Source: Pseudomonas sp. GM50
GTDB taxonomy: Bacteria; Pseudomonadota; Gammaproteobacteria; Pseudomonadales; Pseudomonadaceae
Direction of reading: 5' to 3'
Length of the DNA: 64,000 nucleotides
NCBI RefSeq assembly: GCF_000282375.1
Contig: NZ_AKJK01000046.1
Location: 1-64,000 of the forward strand
Part shown: piece by piece, positions 11,501-20,918 of the stretch
Position numbering within the stretch: the stretch's first letter is position 1
Layout of the letters: every line of letters begins with the position of its first letter
Translations under genes and position numbers: made by a program
Notes under the pieces: model-generated
What the model saw: the letters and a program-made list of their open reading frames with translations, nothing else
What the model was told of the DNA's origin: nothing
Database searches by the model: none

Positions 11501-12367
11501 GTGCTGGCTGACGAGAATTCGCCGGACCCGCTGGCCACCGTGGACCCGACGAAGATCCCGGCGCTGGATATCACCATCAATCAGCTGTTCCAGGGGCAGG
11601 ATCTGGTGGGCGCCTGGCATTTGAAAGTCCGGCCGACCGCAAAGGGAGTTGCCTTCAATACCCTGGATCTGGGCCTCAAGGGCATCCTCTTGCAGGGCAG
11701 CGGTGGCTGGGAAGGCACGCCGGGTAATTCCAGCAGTTGGTACAAGGGCCGAGTCAGTGGCAAGAACCTTGCCGACGTGCTCAAGGGCTGGGGGTTTGCG
11801 CCGAGCGTCACCAGCGAAGAGTTTCACATGGATGTCGACGGTCGCTGGCCTGGGTCACCGGCGTGGCTGGCGACCAAGCGCTTCTCCGGCAGCCTTGATG
11901 CGTCACTGAATAAAGGTCAGTTTGTTGAAGTCGAGGGCAGCGCTCAGGCGTTGCGGGTATTTGGCCTGCTCAACTTCAACTCCATCGGCCGCCGCTTGCG
12001 CCTGGACTTTTCCGACCTGTTCGGCAAAGGCTTGAGCTATGACCGGGTCAAAGGCTTGCTGGTCGCAAGTAACGGGGTCTACGTGACCCGTGAACCCATT
12101 CTGCTGACCGGTCCGTCGAGCAATGTGGAGCTCAACGGCACGCTGGACCTGGTGGGTGATCAGGTCGATGCCAAGTTGTTGGTGACTTTGCCGGTGACCA
12201 ACAACCTGCCGATTGCGGCACTGATCGTCGGTGCACCGGCCGTCGGCGGGGCGCTGTTCCTGATCGATAAGTTGATTGGTGACCGCGTGGCGCGCTTTGC
12301 CAGCGTCAAATACACCGTCAAAGGCCCATGGAAAGAACCGAAAATCACTTTCGACAAGCCTTTTTGA
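8564..12367 (+). CDS. yhdP: YhdP-family AsmA-like phospholipid transport protein
   Basis: This 1267-aa protein has one N-terminal membrane helix (residues ~8-30) followed by a very long periplasmic region rich in beta-strand repeats. In E. coli, YhdP, TamB and YdbH act redundantly to move phospholipids to the outer membrane, probably as a hydrophobic-groove bridge. The C-terminal segment around IGRRLRLDFSDLFGKGLSYDRVKG is the conserved AsmA/DUF3971 end. ATG 8564 is preceded by GGGAG at eight bases; the nearby TTG at 8543 is less likely. The neighbours rng and tldD follow the usual Pseudomonas order. Confidence 0.93.
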   Translation: MDRLTRILAALTRWGLGLCALVLVLMALFVSLGRELTPLVAEYRADVEDKAGDALGMPLQIGKLEGNWSGLAPVLLAHDVMVGEGSNALRLDQVRAVPDLWASLLAREVRIAHLELNGLKISLKEGEDGHWALEGLPVQQDQPLDPEQLLHRMQMVQQLSVLDSQITLQPLGESPLTLTYVGLNLKTGPSRQRLDARLTLPDGQPVAMSLRTRLRAAQWKDGEADAYLSLPQSDWSKWLPERLTQQWNFSEIKAGGELWMNWSKGTLQRAAIRLNAPQLKGAYAERKPIQINNLALNGYFQRSSKGVLVTLDSLAMNLGDTRWESKLQFQQTAATDKTPELLHLQADRLDLTPLTPLLNALGPLPEGVATAVERLKVTGVLRNVLIDFRPAATDDSKFSFAANLEKVGFDAYRGAPAVRNVSGSISGDLGQGELRMDSKDFSLHLDPIFAKPWQYIQANARLTWKLDKEAFTLISPYLKVLGEEGKIAGDFLIRLHFDHTQEDYMDLRVGLVDGDGRYTAKYLPTVLSPGLDEWLRTAILKGAVDEGFFQYQGSLNHGAAETARSISLFFKVHDAELAFQPGWPHVSKVSGDVFIEDSGVRILASKGQLLDTQVSDVYVNIPRVPAGQNTHLFLDGAFAGGLGDGLKILQEAPIGTADTFAGWEGEGDLQGKLKLDIPLVKGEQPKILVDFKTDKARLKLSEPTLELTQLKGDFRFDSTKGLSGQKITARAFDKPVTAQIFAEGSPGKLNTRVTASGEVEVKKLTQWLNVTQPLPVTGMIPYQLQLNLDGADSQLMVSSNLKGVAVDLPAPFGMAADVGRDTVFRMTLQGPERRYWVNYGELANFTFAAPTGNFADGRGELLLGGGNAVLPGAKGLRVRGVLSELDVAPWQDLLTRYAGQDPGGSAKQLLSGADLKVGKLTGFGTTLDQASVQLTRKPASWALQLDSQQAKGSVGILDAKAAPIAVNLQYVRLPAPDPTVLADENSPDPLATVDPTKIPALDITINQLFQGQDLVGAWHLKVRPTAKGVAFNTLDLGLKGILLQGSGGWEGTPGNSSSWYKGRVSGKNLADVLKGWGFAPSVTSEEFHMDVDGRWPGSPAWLATKRFSGSLDASLNKGQFVEVEGSAQALRVFGLLNFNSIGRRLRLDFSDLFGKGLSYDRVKGLLVASNGVYVTREPILLTGPSSNVELNGTLDLVGDQVDAKLLVTLPVTNNLPIAALIVGAPAVGGALFLIDKLIGDRVARFASVKYTVKGPWKEPKITFDKPF

Positions 12368-12428
12368 ATTCTTTTGAAAAAGCACTCTTTGGGCCTATGG
12401 AGTAGCATGTCCGTACGTTCGAATGCGC

Positions 12429-12513
12429 CTGTAGGAGCGAGGCTTGCCCGCGAACCGACGCACTGCGGTGCGTCAGGAAAGACGCCTTCGCGGGCAAGCC
12501 TCGCTCCTACAGG
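12429..12513. repeat. REP pair (REPIN), GTAGGAGCGAGGCTTGC type
   Basis: Two inverted copies of CTGTAGGAGCGAGGCTTGCC-type REP flank a short variable loop, between yhdP and the nitrilase gene. The long stem probably ends or stabilises the yhdP transcript. The same unit recurs at least six more times in this window. Confidence 0.93.
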
Positions 12514-12546
12514 GGGTCATGTGTTGTTTTGAGTAAGGAAATGGCC

Positions 12547-13401
12547 ATGTCTGTAGCGGTGATTCAAATGGTCAGCCAGAGCGATGTGCTGGCCAATCTG
12601 GCCCAGGCCCGTCGTCTGCTTGAGCAGGCGGCGACCGGTGGTGCGCAGCTAGCCGTGCTGCCGGAAAACTTCGCTGCCATGGGCCGTCGCGACATTGCCG
12701 ACATCGGCCGCGCCGAAGCCTTGGGCGAAGGCCCGATCCTCCCGTGGTTGAAACAGACCGCCCGCGACCTCAAGTTATGGATAGTGGCCGGCACATTGCC
12801 GTTGCCGCCGGTGGATCAACCGACGGCCAAAGTGCATGCATGCTCGTTGCTGGTGGATGATCAGGGCGAGACTGTGGCACGGTACGACAAGCTGCACCTG
12901 TTCGACGTGGACGTGGCGGACAATCGCGGGCGTTATCGCGAATCCGATGACTATGCTTATGGCAGTGGTGTGGTGGTTGCCGACACACCGGTGGGCCGGG
13001 TCGGGCTGACGGTTTGTTACGACCTGCGTTTCCCGGAGCTGTACAGCGAATTGCGTGCGGCCGGCGCGGAGTTGATTACTGCACCGTCGGCCTTTACCGC
13101 GGTGACCGGCGCGGCCCATTGGGACGTGCTGATTCGCGCGCGGGCTATCGAGACTCAGTGCTATGTGCTCGCGGCCGCCCAGGGTGGGACGCATCCGGGG
13201 CCACGAGAAACCTTTGGTCATGCCGCGATTATCGACCCATGGGGGCGTGTGCTGGCGCAACAGGATCAAGGCGAGGCCGTGCTGCTGGCCGAACGCGACA
13301 GCAGCGAACAGGCGTCCATCAGGGCGCGGATGCCGGTGTCCACTCACCGGCGCTTTTTCTCGCAGGGCGCCCAGCGACCTGCATCAGAACGACGAATTTA
13401 A
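12547..13401 (+). CDS. Carbon-nitrogen hydrolase (Nit1/deaminated-glutathione-amidase-like)
   Basis: This is a nitrilase-superfamily amidase of 284 aa. The catalytic triad is clear: Glu40 (LPENFAAMG), Lys115 (YDKLHLFDV) and Cys157 (VCYDLRFPELY). These motifs and the length match the Nit1/Nit2 branch, which repairs deaminated glutathione or acts as omega-amidase, rather than true nitrilases. ATG 12547 was chosen because AAGGAA lies six bases upstream; ATG 12541 is too close. It sits between yhdP and tldD in conserved order. The substrate is inferred. Confidence 0.88.
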   Translation: MSVAVIQMVSQSDVLANLAQARRLLEQAATGGAQLAVLPENFAAMGRRDIADIGRAEALGEGPILPWLKQTARDLKLWIVAGTLPLPPVDQPTAKVHACSLLVDDQGETVARYDKLHLFDVDVADNRGRYRESDDYAYGSGVVVADTPVGRVGLTVCYDLRFPELYSELRAAGAELITAPSAFTAVTGAAHWDVLIRARAIETQCYVLAAAQGGTHPGPRETFGHAAIIDPWGRVLAQQDQGEAVLLAERDSSEQASIRARMPVSTHRRFFSQGAQRPASERRI

Positions 13402-13413
13402 GGCGTAAAGCAT

Positions 13414-14856
13414 ATGAGCGAGTTGTTGTCCTCCGTCAGTGAACACCTCCTGGCGCCCGGCGGCGTAACGATCGAGAGCCTGCAAGGTGTGCTCGGCGAT
13501 CTGGCCGGCCCGGGCATCGATGCCGCCGACCTGTATTTCCAGGGGCAAATTTCCGAGTCCTGGGCACTGGAGGACGGGATCGTCAAGGAAGGCAGCTTTA
13601 ACCTCGACCAGGGAGTCGGCGTGCGTGCGCAATCGGGTGAAAAAACCGGTTTCGCCTACAGCAATGCGATCACCCTCGAAGCACTGGGCGCGGCTGCCCG
13701 TGCGGCCCGTTCGATCTCCCGGGCCGGGCAGAACGGCACTGTGCAGGCATTCACCACCCAGGATGTCGCCCAATTGTATGGGCCGGATAACCCGCTGGAA
13801 GTGATGACCCGTGCCGAGAAAGTAGAGCTGCTCAAGCGTATCGACGTGGCGACCCGTGCCCTCGACCCGCGTATCCAGCAAGTCACTGTGAGCATGGCCG
13901 GGGTCTGGGAACGGATTTTGATTGCTTCCACCGACGGCGGGCTGGCGGCGGATGTGCGGCCGCTGGTGCGTTTCAACGTCAGTGTGATCGTCGAGCAGAA
14001 TGGCCGTCGTGAGCGTGGCGGTCATGGCGGTGGCGGTCGTACCGATTACCGCTATTTCCTCAGCGACGACCGCGCCATGGGCTATGCCCGCGAAGCGTTG
14101 CGTCAGGCGCTGGTGAATCTGGAAGCGATCCCGGCCCCGGCCGGTACGTTGCCGGTGGTGTTGGGTTCCGGTTGGTCCGGCGTGTTGCTGCATGAAGCTG
14201 TCGGTCATGGCCTGGAAGGCGATTTCAACCGCAAGGGCAGTTCGGCCTACAGCGGGCGCATGGGCGAGATGGTTGCCTCGAAGCTCTGCACCATCGTCGA
14301 TGACGGCACCCTCGCCGGGCGCCGTGGTTCGCTGAGCGTCGACGACGAAGGCACACCGACCGAGTGCACCACGCTGATCGAAAACGGTGTGCTCAAAGGT
14401 TATATGCAGGACAAGCTTAATGCGCGCCTGATGGGCGTGGCCCGCACCGGTAACGGTCGTCGCGAATCCTACGCGCACCTGCCGATGCCGCGCATGACCA
14501 ACACCTACATGCTGGCGGGCGAAAGCGATCCGGCGGAAATCATCGCTTCGGTGAAGCGCGGCATCTACTGCGCCAACCTCGGCGGCGGTCAGGTGGACAT
14601 CACCAGCGGCAAGTTCGTGTTCTCCACCAGCGAGGCGTACCTGATCGAAGACGGCAAGATTACTGCCCCGGTCAAAGGCGCGACGTTGATCGGTAACGGC
14701 CCGGAAGCCATGAGCAAAGTGTCGATGGTCGGTAACGATCTGGCGCTGGACAGCGGTGTGGGGACGTGTGGCAAGGATGGGCAGTCGGTGCCGGTGGGTG
14801 TCGGCCAGCCAACGCTGAAAATCGATGCGATCACTGTGGGTGGCACAGGATCTTGA
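13414..14856 (+). CDS. tldD: Metalloprotease TldD
   Basis: TldD is the zinc-bearing subunit of the TldD/TldE (PmbA) protease, which degrades unfolded peptides, processes microcin precursors and affects the CcdA antitoxin. The 480-aa protein contains the metal motif [11 protein letters not shown] (HExxxH) in the segment [17 protein letters not shown]. The partner pmbA lies about 680 bases downstream, with darP between them on the other strand. It follows the nitrilase gene after 12 nt and may share its transcript. Confidence 0.96.
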   Translation: MSELLSSVSEHLLAPGGVTIESLQGVLGDLAGPGIDAADLYFQGQISESWALEDGIVKEGSFNLDQGVGVRAQSGEKTGFAYSNAITLEALGAAARAARSISRAGQNGTVQAFTTQDVAQLYGPDNPLEVMTRAEKVELLKRIDVATRALDPRIQQVTVSMAGVWERILIASTDGGLAADVRPLVRFNVSVIVEQNGRRERGGHGGGGRTDYRYFLSDDRAMGYAREALRQALVNLEAIPAPAGTLPVVLGSGWSGVLLHEAVGHGLEGDFNRKGSSAYSGRMGEMVASKLCTIVDDGTLAGRRGSLSVDDEGTPTECTTLIENGVLKGYMQDKLNARLMGVARTGNGRRESYAHLPMPRMTNTYMLAGESDPAEIIASVKRGIYCANLGGGQVDITSGKFVFSTSEAYLIEDGKITAPVKGATLIGNGPEAMSKVSMVGNDLALDSGVGTCGKDGQSVPVGVGQPTLKIDAITVGGTGS

Positions 14857-14904
14857 GGGATGGAGCTTCGGGTGAACCGCGTAGCGACTCACCCGATTCG
14901 GGAC

Positions 14905-15429
14905 TTAACGCAGACCGCGTTGAGTCTCGTCCAGCTCACGGATGTACTTGAAGATTTTACGGCTCGAGGCCGGTGGCTTGTTGGTCGCCAGTTCGTGCTG
15001 GGCCTGACGGATCAGGGAGCGCAATTGCTGACGATCAGCTTCCGGGTAGTCGAGCACGAACTTCTCCAGGACTGCATCGTCGCCCGCGATCAAGCGATCG
15101 CGCCAGCGTTCCAGGCCATGGAAACGTTCGTTGTACTGCCGAGTGGAGGCATCCAGTTGATCGAGCAGAGTCAGAATGGCGTCAGTGTCCTGATCGCGCA
15201 TCAGTTTGCCGATGAACATAAGGTGCCGTTTACGCGCGATATTCGCGGTGTGCTTGGGAGCATCGGCCAGGGCCCGGCGCATAGCGTCGGTCAACGGCAG
15301 TTTTGCCAGCAAGTCAGGCTTGAGTGTTGTAAGGCGCTCGCCAAGGTCAACCAGAGCATGCAGCTCGCGTTTAACCTGGGATTTGCTTTTTTCTCCCGTA
15401 TCGAGGGAGTCGTCGTAAGAATCAACCAT
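14905..15429 (-). CDS. darP: Ribosome biogenesis factor DarP (YjgA, DUF615)
   Basis: DarP/YjgA binds late 50S ribosomal precursors. The protein is 174 aa, highly charged and helical. It begins [18 protein letters not shown] and contains the family segments [18 protein letters not shown] and [12 protein letters not shown]. The open frame extends upstream to 16092 but that part is antisense to pmbA; ATG 15429 gives the family length. It is transcribed against tldD and pmbA, an arrangement shared with P. aeruginosa. Confidence 0.93.
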   Translation of the reverse strand: MVDSYDDSLDTGEKSKSQVKRELHALVDLGERLTTLKPDLLAKLPLTDAMRRALADAPKHTANIARKRHLMFIGKLMRDQDTDAILTLLDQLDASTRQYNERFHGLERWRDRLIAGDDAVLEKFVLDYPEADRQQLRSLIRQAQHELATNKPPASSRKIFKYIRELDETQRGLR

Positions 15430-15537
15430 GGTGGCCGTCCGCAAAGAAACGCCGCCATGATAACCAGTCGGGGGCCGCTTGTCCGGCCCGGTCGCTCGAA
15501 GGCCCCAGCCGAAAGCAGAATTTGAGTGGAGAACAGC

Positions 15538-16884
15538 ATGAGTGCAGTTGAAAGCGTCGGCCCACAAGCGTTGCCGGCACTGCAAGAACAAGTCGAGCAG
15601 ATCATCGCTGAAGCCAAGCGCCAGGGGGCCAGTGCCTGTGAAGTGGCCGTGTCGCTGGAGCAGGGCTTGTCGACCACGGTGCGTCAGCGGGAAGTCGAAA
15701 CCGTTGAGTTCAATCGCGATCAGGGCTTTGGCATCACCTTGTATGTGGGGCAGCGAAAAGGCTCGGCCAGCACCTCGGCCAGCGGTTCGGAAGCGATTCG
15801 CGAAACCGTCGCCGCCGCGCTGGCCATTGCCAGGCATACCTCCGAAGACGAAGCCTCGGGCCTGGCGGATGCCGCGTTGATGGCCAAGGATCTGCAGGAT
15901 TTCGACCTGTTCCACCAATGGAATATCACCCCGGAGCAAGCCATCGAGCAGGCCCTGGCCTGTGAAGCAGCGGCGTTTGCCGCCGACAGCCGGATCAAGA
16001 ATGCCGACGGCACCACCCTCAGCACTCACCAGGGCTGCCGGGTTTACGGCAACAGCCACGGTTTTATCGGTGGTTACGCGTCGACTCGTCACAGCCTCAG
16101 CTGCGTGATGATCGCCGAAGCCGATGGCCAGATGCAGCGCGATTACTGGTACGACGTGAACCGTCAGGGCAATTTGCTGGCCTCACCTGAGAGCATCGGC
16201 CTGCGTGCCGCGCAACGGGCGGCGAGCCGTCTGGGGGCGCGTCCGGTGCCGACCTGCGAAGTGCCGGTGCTGTTTTCCGCAGAACTGGCCGGTGGCTTGT
16301 TCGGCAGTTTCCTGTCAGCGATCTCCGGTGGCAGTCTGTACCGCAAATCCTCGTTCCTCGAAGGCACGCTGGGGCAGAAGCTGTTCCCGGAATGGCTGAC
16401 CATCGATGAACGTCCGCACCTGATGCGCGCCCTGGGCAGTTCGGCCTTCGACGGCGATGGCCTGGCGACCTACGCCAAGCCGTTCGTGGAGAAGGGCGAG
16501 TTGGTGTCCTACATACTCGGCACCTACTCCGGCCGCAAGCTGGGCATGCCGAGCACCGCCAATGCCGGCGGCGTGCACAACCTGTTCGTCACCCACGGCG
16601 ACGAAGATCAGGCAGCCTTGCTGCGCCGCATGGGCCGTGGCCTGCTGGTCACCGAACTGATGGGGCAGGGCCTGAACATGGTCACTGGCGATTATTCCCG
16701 GGGCGCGGCGGGTTTCTGGGTCGAGAACGGCGAAATCCAGTTCGCGGTCCAGGAAGTGACCATCGCCGGCAACATGCGCGACATGTTCAAGCAGATCATT
16801 GCTGTTGGTAATGACCTGGAATTGCGCAGCAACATTCGCACCGGTTCGGTGTTGATCGAGCGGATGACGGTGGCGGGTAGCTAA
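15538..16884 (+). CDS. pmbA: Metalloprotease PmbA/TldE
   Basis: This is the second subunit of the TldD/TldE heterodimeric protease. It is 448 aa, homologous to TldD but without HExxxH, as expected for TldE. Conserved parts include [22 protein letters not shown] near the N-terminus and [35 protein letters not shown] near the C-terminus. ATG 15538 has GGAG seven bases upstream; the GTG at 15526 precedes that site. A strong terminator follows. Confidence 0.95.
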   Translation: MSAVESVGPQALPALQEQVEQIIAEAKRQGASACEVAVSLEQGLSTTVRQREVETVEFNRDQGFGITLYVGQRKGSASTSASGSEAIRETVAAALAIARHTSEDEASGLADAALMAKDLQDFDLFHQWNITPEQAIEQALACEAAAFAADSRIKNADGTTLSTHQGCRVYGNSHGFIGGYASTRHSLSCVMIAEADGQMQRDYWYDVNRQGNLLASPESIGLRAAQRAASRLGARPVPTCEVPVLFSAELAGGLFGSFLSAISGGSLYRKSSFLEGTLGQKLFPEWLTIDERPHLMRALGSSAFDGDGLATYAKPFVEKGELVSYILGTYSGRKLGMPSTANAGGVHNLFVTHGDEDQAALLRRMGRGLLVTELMGQGLNMVTGDYSRGAAGFWVENGEIQFAVQEVTIAGNMRDMFKQIIAVGNDLELRSNIRTGSVLIERMTVAGS

Positions 16885-16900
16885 GCCCTTACCGGTACAA

Positions 16901-16936
16901 AAAAGGCGCGCCACCGTTGGGTGGCGCGCCTTTTTT
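16901..16936 (+). terminator. Rho-independent terminator after pmbA
   Basis: A ten-base GC-rich stem (GGCGCGCCAC / GTGGCGCGCC) with a short loop is followed by TTTTTT. It lies just past the pmbA stop and separates the tldD/pmbA region from the iron-regulated operon. Confidence 0.93.
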
Positions 16937-16957
16937 ATGCGCCTTGCAATGTTCCCC

Positions 16958-17048
16958 TGTGGGAGCGAGCCTGCTCGCGATAGCGATGTGTCAGTCGACA
17001 AAGTTGGCGAATGTTCCGCCAATATCGCGAGCAGGCTCGCTCCCACAT
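16958..17048. repeat. REP pair (REPIN), GTGGGAGCGAGCCTGCTCGC type
   Basis: Inverted copies of the second REP family of this genome (TGTGGGAGCGAGCCTGCTCG and its complement) flank a central loop. The element sits between the pmbA terminator and the fagA promoter. The same family recurs at 55758-55850 and, collapsed, at 63353-63380. Confidence 0.92.
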
Positions 17049-17075
17049 GATCGGTGTGGGCTGCAGACCTTGTTT

Positions 17076-17100
17076 TGGTTCTCATTATCATCTAATAATA
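17076..17100 (+). promoter_or_regulatory. Fur-box-like operator upstream of fagA
   Basis: The run GGTTCTCATTATCATCTAAT, with CATTATC at 17083-17089 exact to half of the classic Fur consensus GATAATGATAATCATTATC, lies about 30-50 bases before the fagA ATG in an AT-rich spacer. The homologous fagA-fumC-orfX-sodA operon of P. aeruginosa is known to be Fur-repressed. The site call is inference from match and context. Confidence 0.75.
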
Positions 17101-17127
17101 AATCTCATTACCGAATGAGCCCGGATC

Positions 17128-17523
17128 ATGAGTTCTGCCTTGCACGAGCAGCCTTACCTCGAAAGCTGGCGCTGGATGAGTCGCCAGATCCGTTGCGCCA
17201 TGGACCCTGACGAGCCGCGCCTGATTGAACATTACCTGGCCGAAGGCCGGTATCTGGCGTGTTGCACGGCCACCTCACCCTGGACCATCGCCGAAACCTC
17301 TTTCCGTTTGCTGCTCGACACCGCCGTCGATGTCGCGCTGCCCTGGCACTGGCGCAGCTTGTGTCTCGACCAGGCCTGGCGACCGCTACGCGATCTCGAA
17401 CGTCAATCACTCTGCAAATGCCGCCTCAAACGTTGGCAAAGCTACGCGTGGCAATTGGCGACCTGCGAGTTGCGACCTTCGATTCCTCTCATAGAACTGG
17501 TGCAAGGATCTCCTGATGAATAA
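17128..17523 (+). CDS. fagA: Fur-associated gene A protein FagA
   Basis: FagA is a small protein of unknown biochemical role encoded first in the iron-starvation operon fagA-fumC-orfX-sodA of pseudomonads. This copy is 131 aa, soluble, rich in Trp and Arg (ESWRWMSRQIRCAMDPDEP, LPWHWRSLCLDQAWRPL), with no signal peptide. Its 3' end overlaps the fumC start by eight bases, implying translational coupling. Identification rests on length, context and residue composition. Confidence 0.87.
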   Translation: MSSALHEQPYLESWRWMSRQIRCAMDPDEPRLIEHYLAEGRYLACCTATSPWTIAETSFRLLLDTAVDVALPWHWRSLCLDQAWRPLRDLERQSLCKCRLKRWQSYAWQLATCELRPSIPLIELVQGSPDE

Positions 17524-18892
17524 CACACGTATCGAACGCGACAGCATGGGCGAGTTAAATGTCCCGATTGACGCTTTGTACGGCGCGCAAACCCAGCGCG
17601 CGGTGGATAACTTCCCGATCAGCGGCAAACCGATGCCCGTGCAGTTCATCCGGGCGCTGATTCTGGCCAAGGCCGCAGCCGCCCGAGCCAACGTCGAACT
17701 CAAACAGATCAGCGAATCCCAAGGCAAAGCCATCGTCGACGCCGCTCAAGGCCTGCTTGAAGGCGACTTCATGCAGCACTTCCCGGTGGATATCTTTCAG
17801 ACCGGTTCCGGCACCAGTTCCAACATGAACGCCAACGAAGTGATCGCCACCTTGGCTAGCCGCTTGTTGGGCGAGCCGGTCAATCCCAACGATCACGTCA
17901 ATTGCGGCCAAAGCAGCAACGACATCATTCCGACCACCATCCATGTCAGCGCCGCATTGAGCTTGCATGAGCAGTTGCTGCCGGCGCTGGTGCATCTGGT
18001 GCAGGTGATCGAACACAAGGCCGAGCAGGTTCATCCGTTCGTCAAAACCGGGCGTACCCATTTGATGGACGCCATGCCTGTGCGCATGAGTCAGGTGCTC
18101 AATGGTTGGGCGCAACAGCTCAAGGCCAATATCGGTCACCTGCAGGATCTGCTGCCAAGCCTGCAATCGGTGGCCCAGGGCGGCACGGCGGTGGGTACCG
18201 GGATCAATGCCCATCCGCAGTTTGCGGCGCGTTTCAGCCAGCAACTCAGCCAACTGACCCAGGTGCAGTTCACGCCGGGCAAGGACCTGTTTGCGCTGAT
18301 CGGCTCGCAGGACACGGCGGTCAGCGTTTCAGGGCAGCTCAAGGCCACAGCGGTTTCCTTGATGAAAATCGCCAATGACCTGCGCTGGATGAACTCCGGC
18401 CCGTTGGCCGGGCTCGGTGAAATCGAACTCGAAGCCTTGCAGCCCGGTTCGTCGATCATGCCCGGCAAGGTCAATCCGGTGATCCCGGAAGCCACCGCGA
18501 TGGTCGCCGCTCAGGTGATTGGCAACGACACGGTGATCACCGTCGCCGGTCAGTCGGGCAATTTCGAGCTGAACGTCATGCTGCCGATCATCGCCCAGAA
18601 CCTGCTGAGCAGTATCGAGTTGCTGGCCAACGCCAGCCGTCTGCTGGGCGACAAGGCTATTGCCAGCTTCAAGGTCAACGAGGCCCGGCTCAAGGAAGCG
18701 CTGTCGCGCAATCCGATTCTGGTCACAGCACTTAACCCGATCATTGGTTACCAAAAAGCCGCTGAGATTGCCAAGAAGGCTTATCAGCAGGGCCGGCCGG
18801 TGATCGATGTCGCCCTGGAACACACCGACCTGACGCGCAGCCAACTGGAAGAATTGCTCAACCCAGAGAAGCTCACCGCAGGCGGCGTGTAA
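17516..18892 (+). CDS. fumC: Class II fumarate hydratase (iron-independent)
   Basis: This enzyme interconverts fumarate and L-malate in the TCA cycle. Class II fumarases need no Fe-S cluster, so induction under iron limitation replaces iron-dependent class I enzymes. The 458-aa protein has the superfamily signature GSSIMPGKVNP, the HPNDHVN-like region NPNDHVNCGQSSND and the TGRTHLMDAMP segment. It is the second gene of the fag operon, overlapping fagA. Confidence 0.96.
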   Translation: MNNTRIERDSMGELNVPIDALYGAQTQRAVDNFPISGKPMPVQFIRALILAKAAAARANVELKQISESQGKAIVDAAQGLLEGDFMQHFPVDIFQTGSGTSSNMNANEVIATLASRLLGEPVNPNDHVNCGQSSNDIIPTTIHVSAALSLHEQLLPALVHLVQVIEHKAEQVHPFVKTGRTHLMDAMPVRMSQVLNGWAQQLKANIGHLQDLLPSLQSVAQGGTAVGTGINAHPQFAARFSQQLSQLTQVQFTPGKDLFALIGSQDTAVSVSGQLKATAVSLMKIANDLRWMNSGPLAGLGEIELEALQPGSSIMPGKVNPVIPEATAMVAAQVIGNDTVITVAGQSGNFELNVMLPIIAQNLLSSIELLANASRLLGDKAIASFKVNEARLKEALSRNPILVTALNPIIGYQKAAEIAKKAYQQGRPVIDVALEHTDLTRSQLEELLNPEKLTAGGV

Positions 18893-18919
18893 TCACCGCT
18901 ACCGCTTTGGAGGCTCACC

Positions 18920-19357
18920 ATGGAGCACTGGAAACGCACGATCGAAAGAGCAAATCGCTGTTTCATGCTGGGCGAGCTGGTCGATGCCCGCGAGGCATAT
19001 TTGCAGGCATTGGCCTTGGCCCAGGTGTTGTTCGAGCGCTGGGCCGATGCCGACGAAGCGGTGGCGGCTTGCGTGATTTCCCACCATAACCTGGCGGACC
19101 TGCACTTGCGTCTGAACCAGCCGGAGGAGAGCGCCGAGTATTTGTGCGCGATCCATCAACGACTGTTGCAGACCATGCAGGACCCGCGACTGGCGCCGGC
19201 TTTGCGGGAAGCCGCGCTGCGCCAGAGCAGCAAAACCTATGTCGAGTTGCTGAATTTCATCAGCGATCACGGCGAGTATCCGCGCACCCAGCGTTTGCTA
19301 CACCGCGAGACGTCGCCCGCGCATCAGCCTGCGCCCTTACAACATGGAGTTCATTGA
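18920..19357 (+). CDS. OrfX of the fagA-fumC-sodA operon, unknown function
   Basis: This 145-aa protein sits between fumC and sodA, the position called orfX in P. aeruginosa. It is predicted to be mostly helical ([32 protein letters not shown] and repeats of similar helices), resembling a TPR-like fold. It has no signal peptide or metal motif. A GGAGG site precedes ATG 18920, and its TGA lies one base before the sodA ATG. The role is unknown; co-transcription suggests a part in iron-starvation or superoxide response. Confidence 0.85.
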   Translation: MEHWKRTIERANRCFMLGELVDAREAYLQALALAQVLFERWADADEAVAACVISHHNLADLHLRLNQPEESAEYLCAIHQRLLQTMQDPRLAPALREAALRQSSKTYVELLNFISDHGEYPRTQRLLHRETSPAHQPAPLQHGVH

Positions 19358-19358
19358 A

Positions 19359-19970
19359 ATGGCTTTTACCTTGCCTGCCTTGCCGTACGCCTATGACGCC
19401 CTGGAACCGCACATCGATGCGCAGACCATGGAAATCCACTACACCAAACACCACCAGACTTACATCAACAACCTCAACGCCGCGGTCGAAGGCACCGAAT
19501 TTGCCGAATGGCCTGTGGAAAAACTGGTGGCGGCGGTCCAGCAATTGCCGGAAAAACTTCGCGCGGCGGTGATCAATCAGGGCGGTGGGCATGCCAACCA
19601 TTCGTTGTTCTGGGAAGTCATGACGCCCAGCGGCGGTGGTCAGCCTGAAGGTGCGCTGGCCAAGGCGATCGACGAGCAATTGGGTGGTCTCGACAACTTC
19701 AAGGAGGCTTTCACCAAAGCTGCGCTGACCCGTTTCGGCAGCGGTTGGGCCTGGTTGAGTGTGACACCGCAAAAGACCTTGATCGTTGAAAGCAGCGGCA
19801 ACCAGGACAGCCCATTGATGAACGGCAATACGCCGATTCTCGGCCTGGACGTTTGGGAACACGCTTATTACCTGCGCTATCAGAACCGCCGCCCGGAATA
19901 CATCAATGCGTTCTACAACGTGATCAATTGGCCCGAAGTCGCCGCGCGTTATCAGGCTGCGCTGGTTTAG
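19359..19970 (+). CDS. sodA: Superoxide dismutase, manganese type
   Basis: SodA converts superoxide to oxygen and hydrogen peroxide in the cytosol. The 203-aa protein has metal ligands His27, His81, Asp164 and His168. Gly at position 77 with Gln149 in NQDSPL is the Mn-SOD pattern rather than the Fe-SOD pattern. I use ATG 19359 ([10 protein letters not shown]), not the upstream frame opening at 19344. As last enzyme of a Fur-controlled operon it provides an iron-free SOD when iron is scarce. Confidence 0.96.
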   Translation: MAFTLPALPYAYDALEPHIDAQTMEIHYTKHHQTYINNLNAAVEGTEFAEWPVEKLVAAVQQLPEKLRAAVINQGGGHANHSLFWEVMTPSGGGQPEGALAKAIDEQLGGLDNFKEAFTKAALTRFGSGWAWLSVTPQKTLIVESSGNQDSPLMNGNTPILGLDVWEHAYYLRYQNRRPEYINAFYNVINWPEVAARYQAALV

Positions 19971-20015
19971 TTGAGAACGCCCCCTAAGTCTCTATAAAAC
20001 AATCCAGGGCTGACT

Positions 20016-20909
20016 ATGGGCACTGAAACACTGGCGGTCGGAAGTGGACGGATGTTTCGTTACGCACTGGGATCGCTGTTACTGCTGGCGGGCATGACGT
20101 TATTGGCTGCTCAAGGGCTGAGCTGGCTGGACCTCGAACCGAAACTTCAGCGCGCCCTGCAAGGCGGGGCGATTTGCGCCTTGGGCACAGCTTTGGGCGC
20201 GGTGCCGGTGCTGGTGATTCGGCGGATGCCCCAGGCAGTCAGCGATACGCTGCTGGGTTTCGGGGCCGGAGTGATGCTCGCGGCGACGGCGTTTTCACTG
20301 ATCGTGCCGGGCATTGCCGCGGCTGAAAGCCTCGGGCTGACGCCTTGGGCGGCCAGTGGCCTGATCAGTTTTGGCATCATGCTGGGGGCATTCGGGCTGT
20401 TTCTGGTGGATCGCAAGGTGTCCGGCGCTACGCCAGAAATGCTCGTGGGGACACTGGAGCGATCGGTGATTGCACCGCGGATCTGGTTGTTTGTGTTCGC
20501 CATCATCGCCCACAACATCCCCGAAGGCATGGCGGTCGGCGTCTCGGCCGGTGGTGGCATGCCTGACGCCGACAGCCTGGCCATGGGCATTGCCTTGCAG
20601 GATGTACCGGAAGGGCTGGTGATTGCTTTGGTATTGGCCGGAGCAGGGATGTCGCGGGTCAAGGCGTTCCTGGTCGGTGCTGCGTCAGGGTTGGTCGAGC
20701 CGGTCTTCGCACTGTTGTGCGCCTGGCTGGTGAGCCTGGCCGAACTGTTGTTGCCGTTGGGTCTGGCACTGGCGGCCGGTGCGATGCTGTTGGTGGTGAC
20801 TCACGAAGTCATCCCCGAATCGCGACGCCATGGTCACGACAAACTGGCCAGCCTTGGGCTGCTGATCGGGTTTTGTCTGATGATGGTGATGGATACGGCG
20901 TTGGCTTGA
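20016..20909 (+). CDS. ZIP-family metal transporter
   Basis: This is an integral membrane permease of 297 aa with about eight membrane helices. The ZIP binuclear metal-site motif HNIPEGMAVGV lies in one helix and QDVPEGLVIALVLAGAG in the next. ZIP proteins import Zn, Mn or Fe. It begins 45 nt after sodA and the same gene follows sodM in P. aeruginosa, so it may feed Mn (or Zn) during iron starvation (inference). An internal ATG at 20052 is an alternative start. Confidence 0.86.
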   Translation: MGTETLAVGSGRMFRYALGSLLLLAGMTLLAAQGLSWLDLEPKLQRALQGGAICALGTALGAVPVLVIRRMPQAVSDTLLGFGAGVMLAATAFSLIVPGIAAAESLGLTPWAASGLISFGIMLGAFGLFLVDRKVSGATPEMLVGTLERSVIAPRIWLFVFAIIAHNIPEGMAVGVSAGGGMPDADSLAMGIALQDVPEGLVIALVLAGAGMSRVKAFLVGAASGLVEPVFALLCAWLVSLAELLLPLGLALAAGAMLLVVTHEVIPESRRHGHDKLASLGLLIGFCLMMVMDTALA

Positions 20910-20918
20910 AAAACAGGA

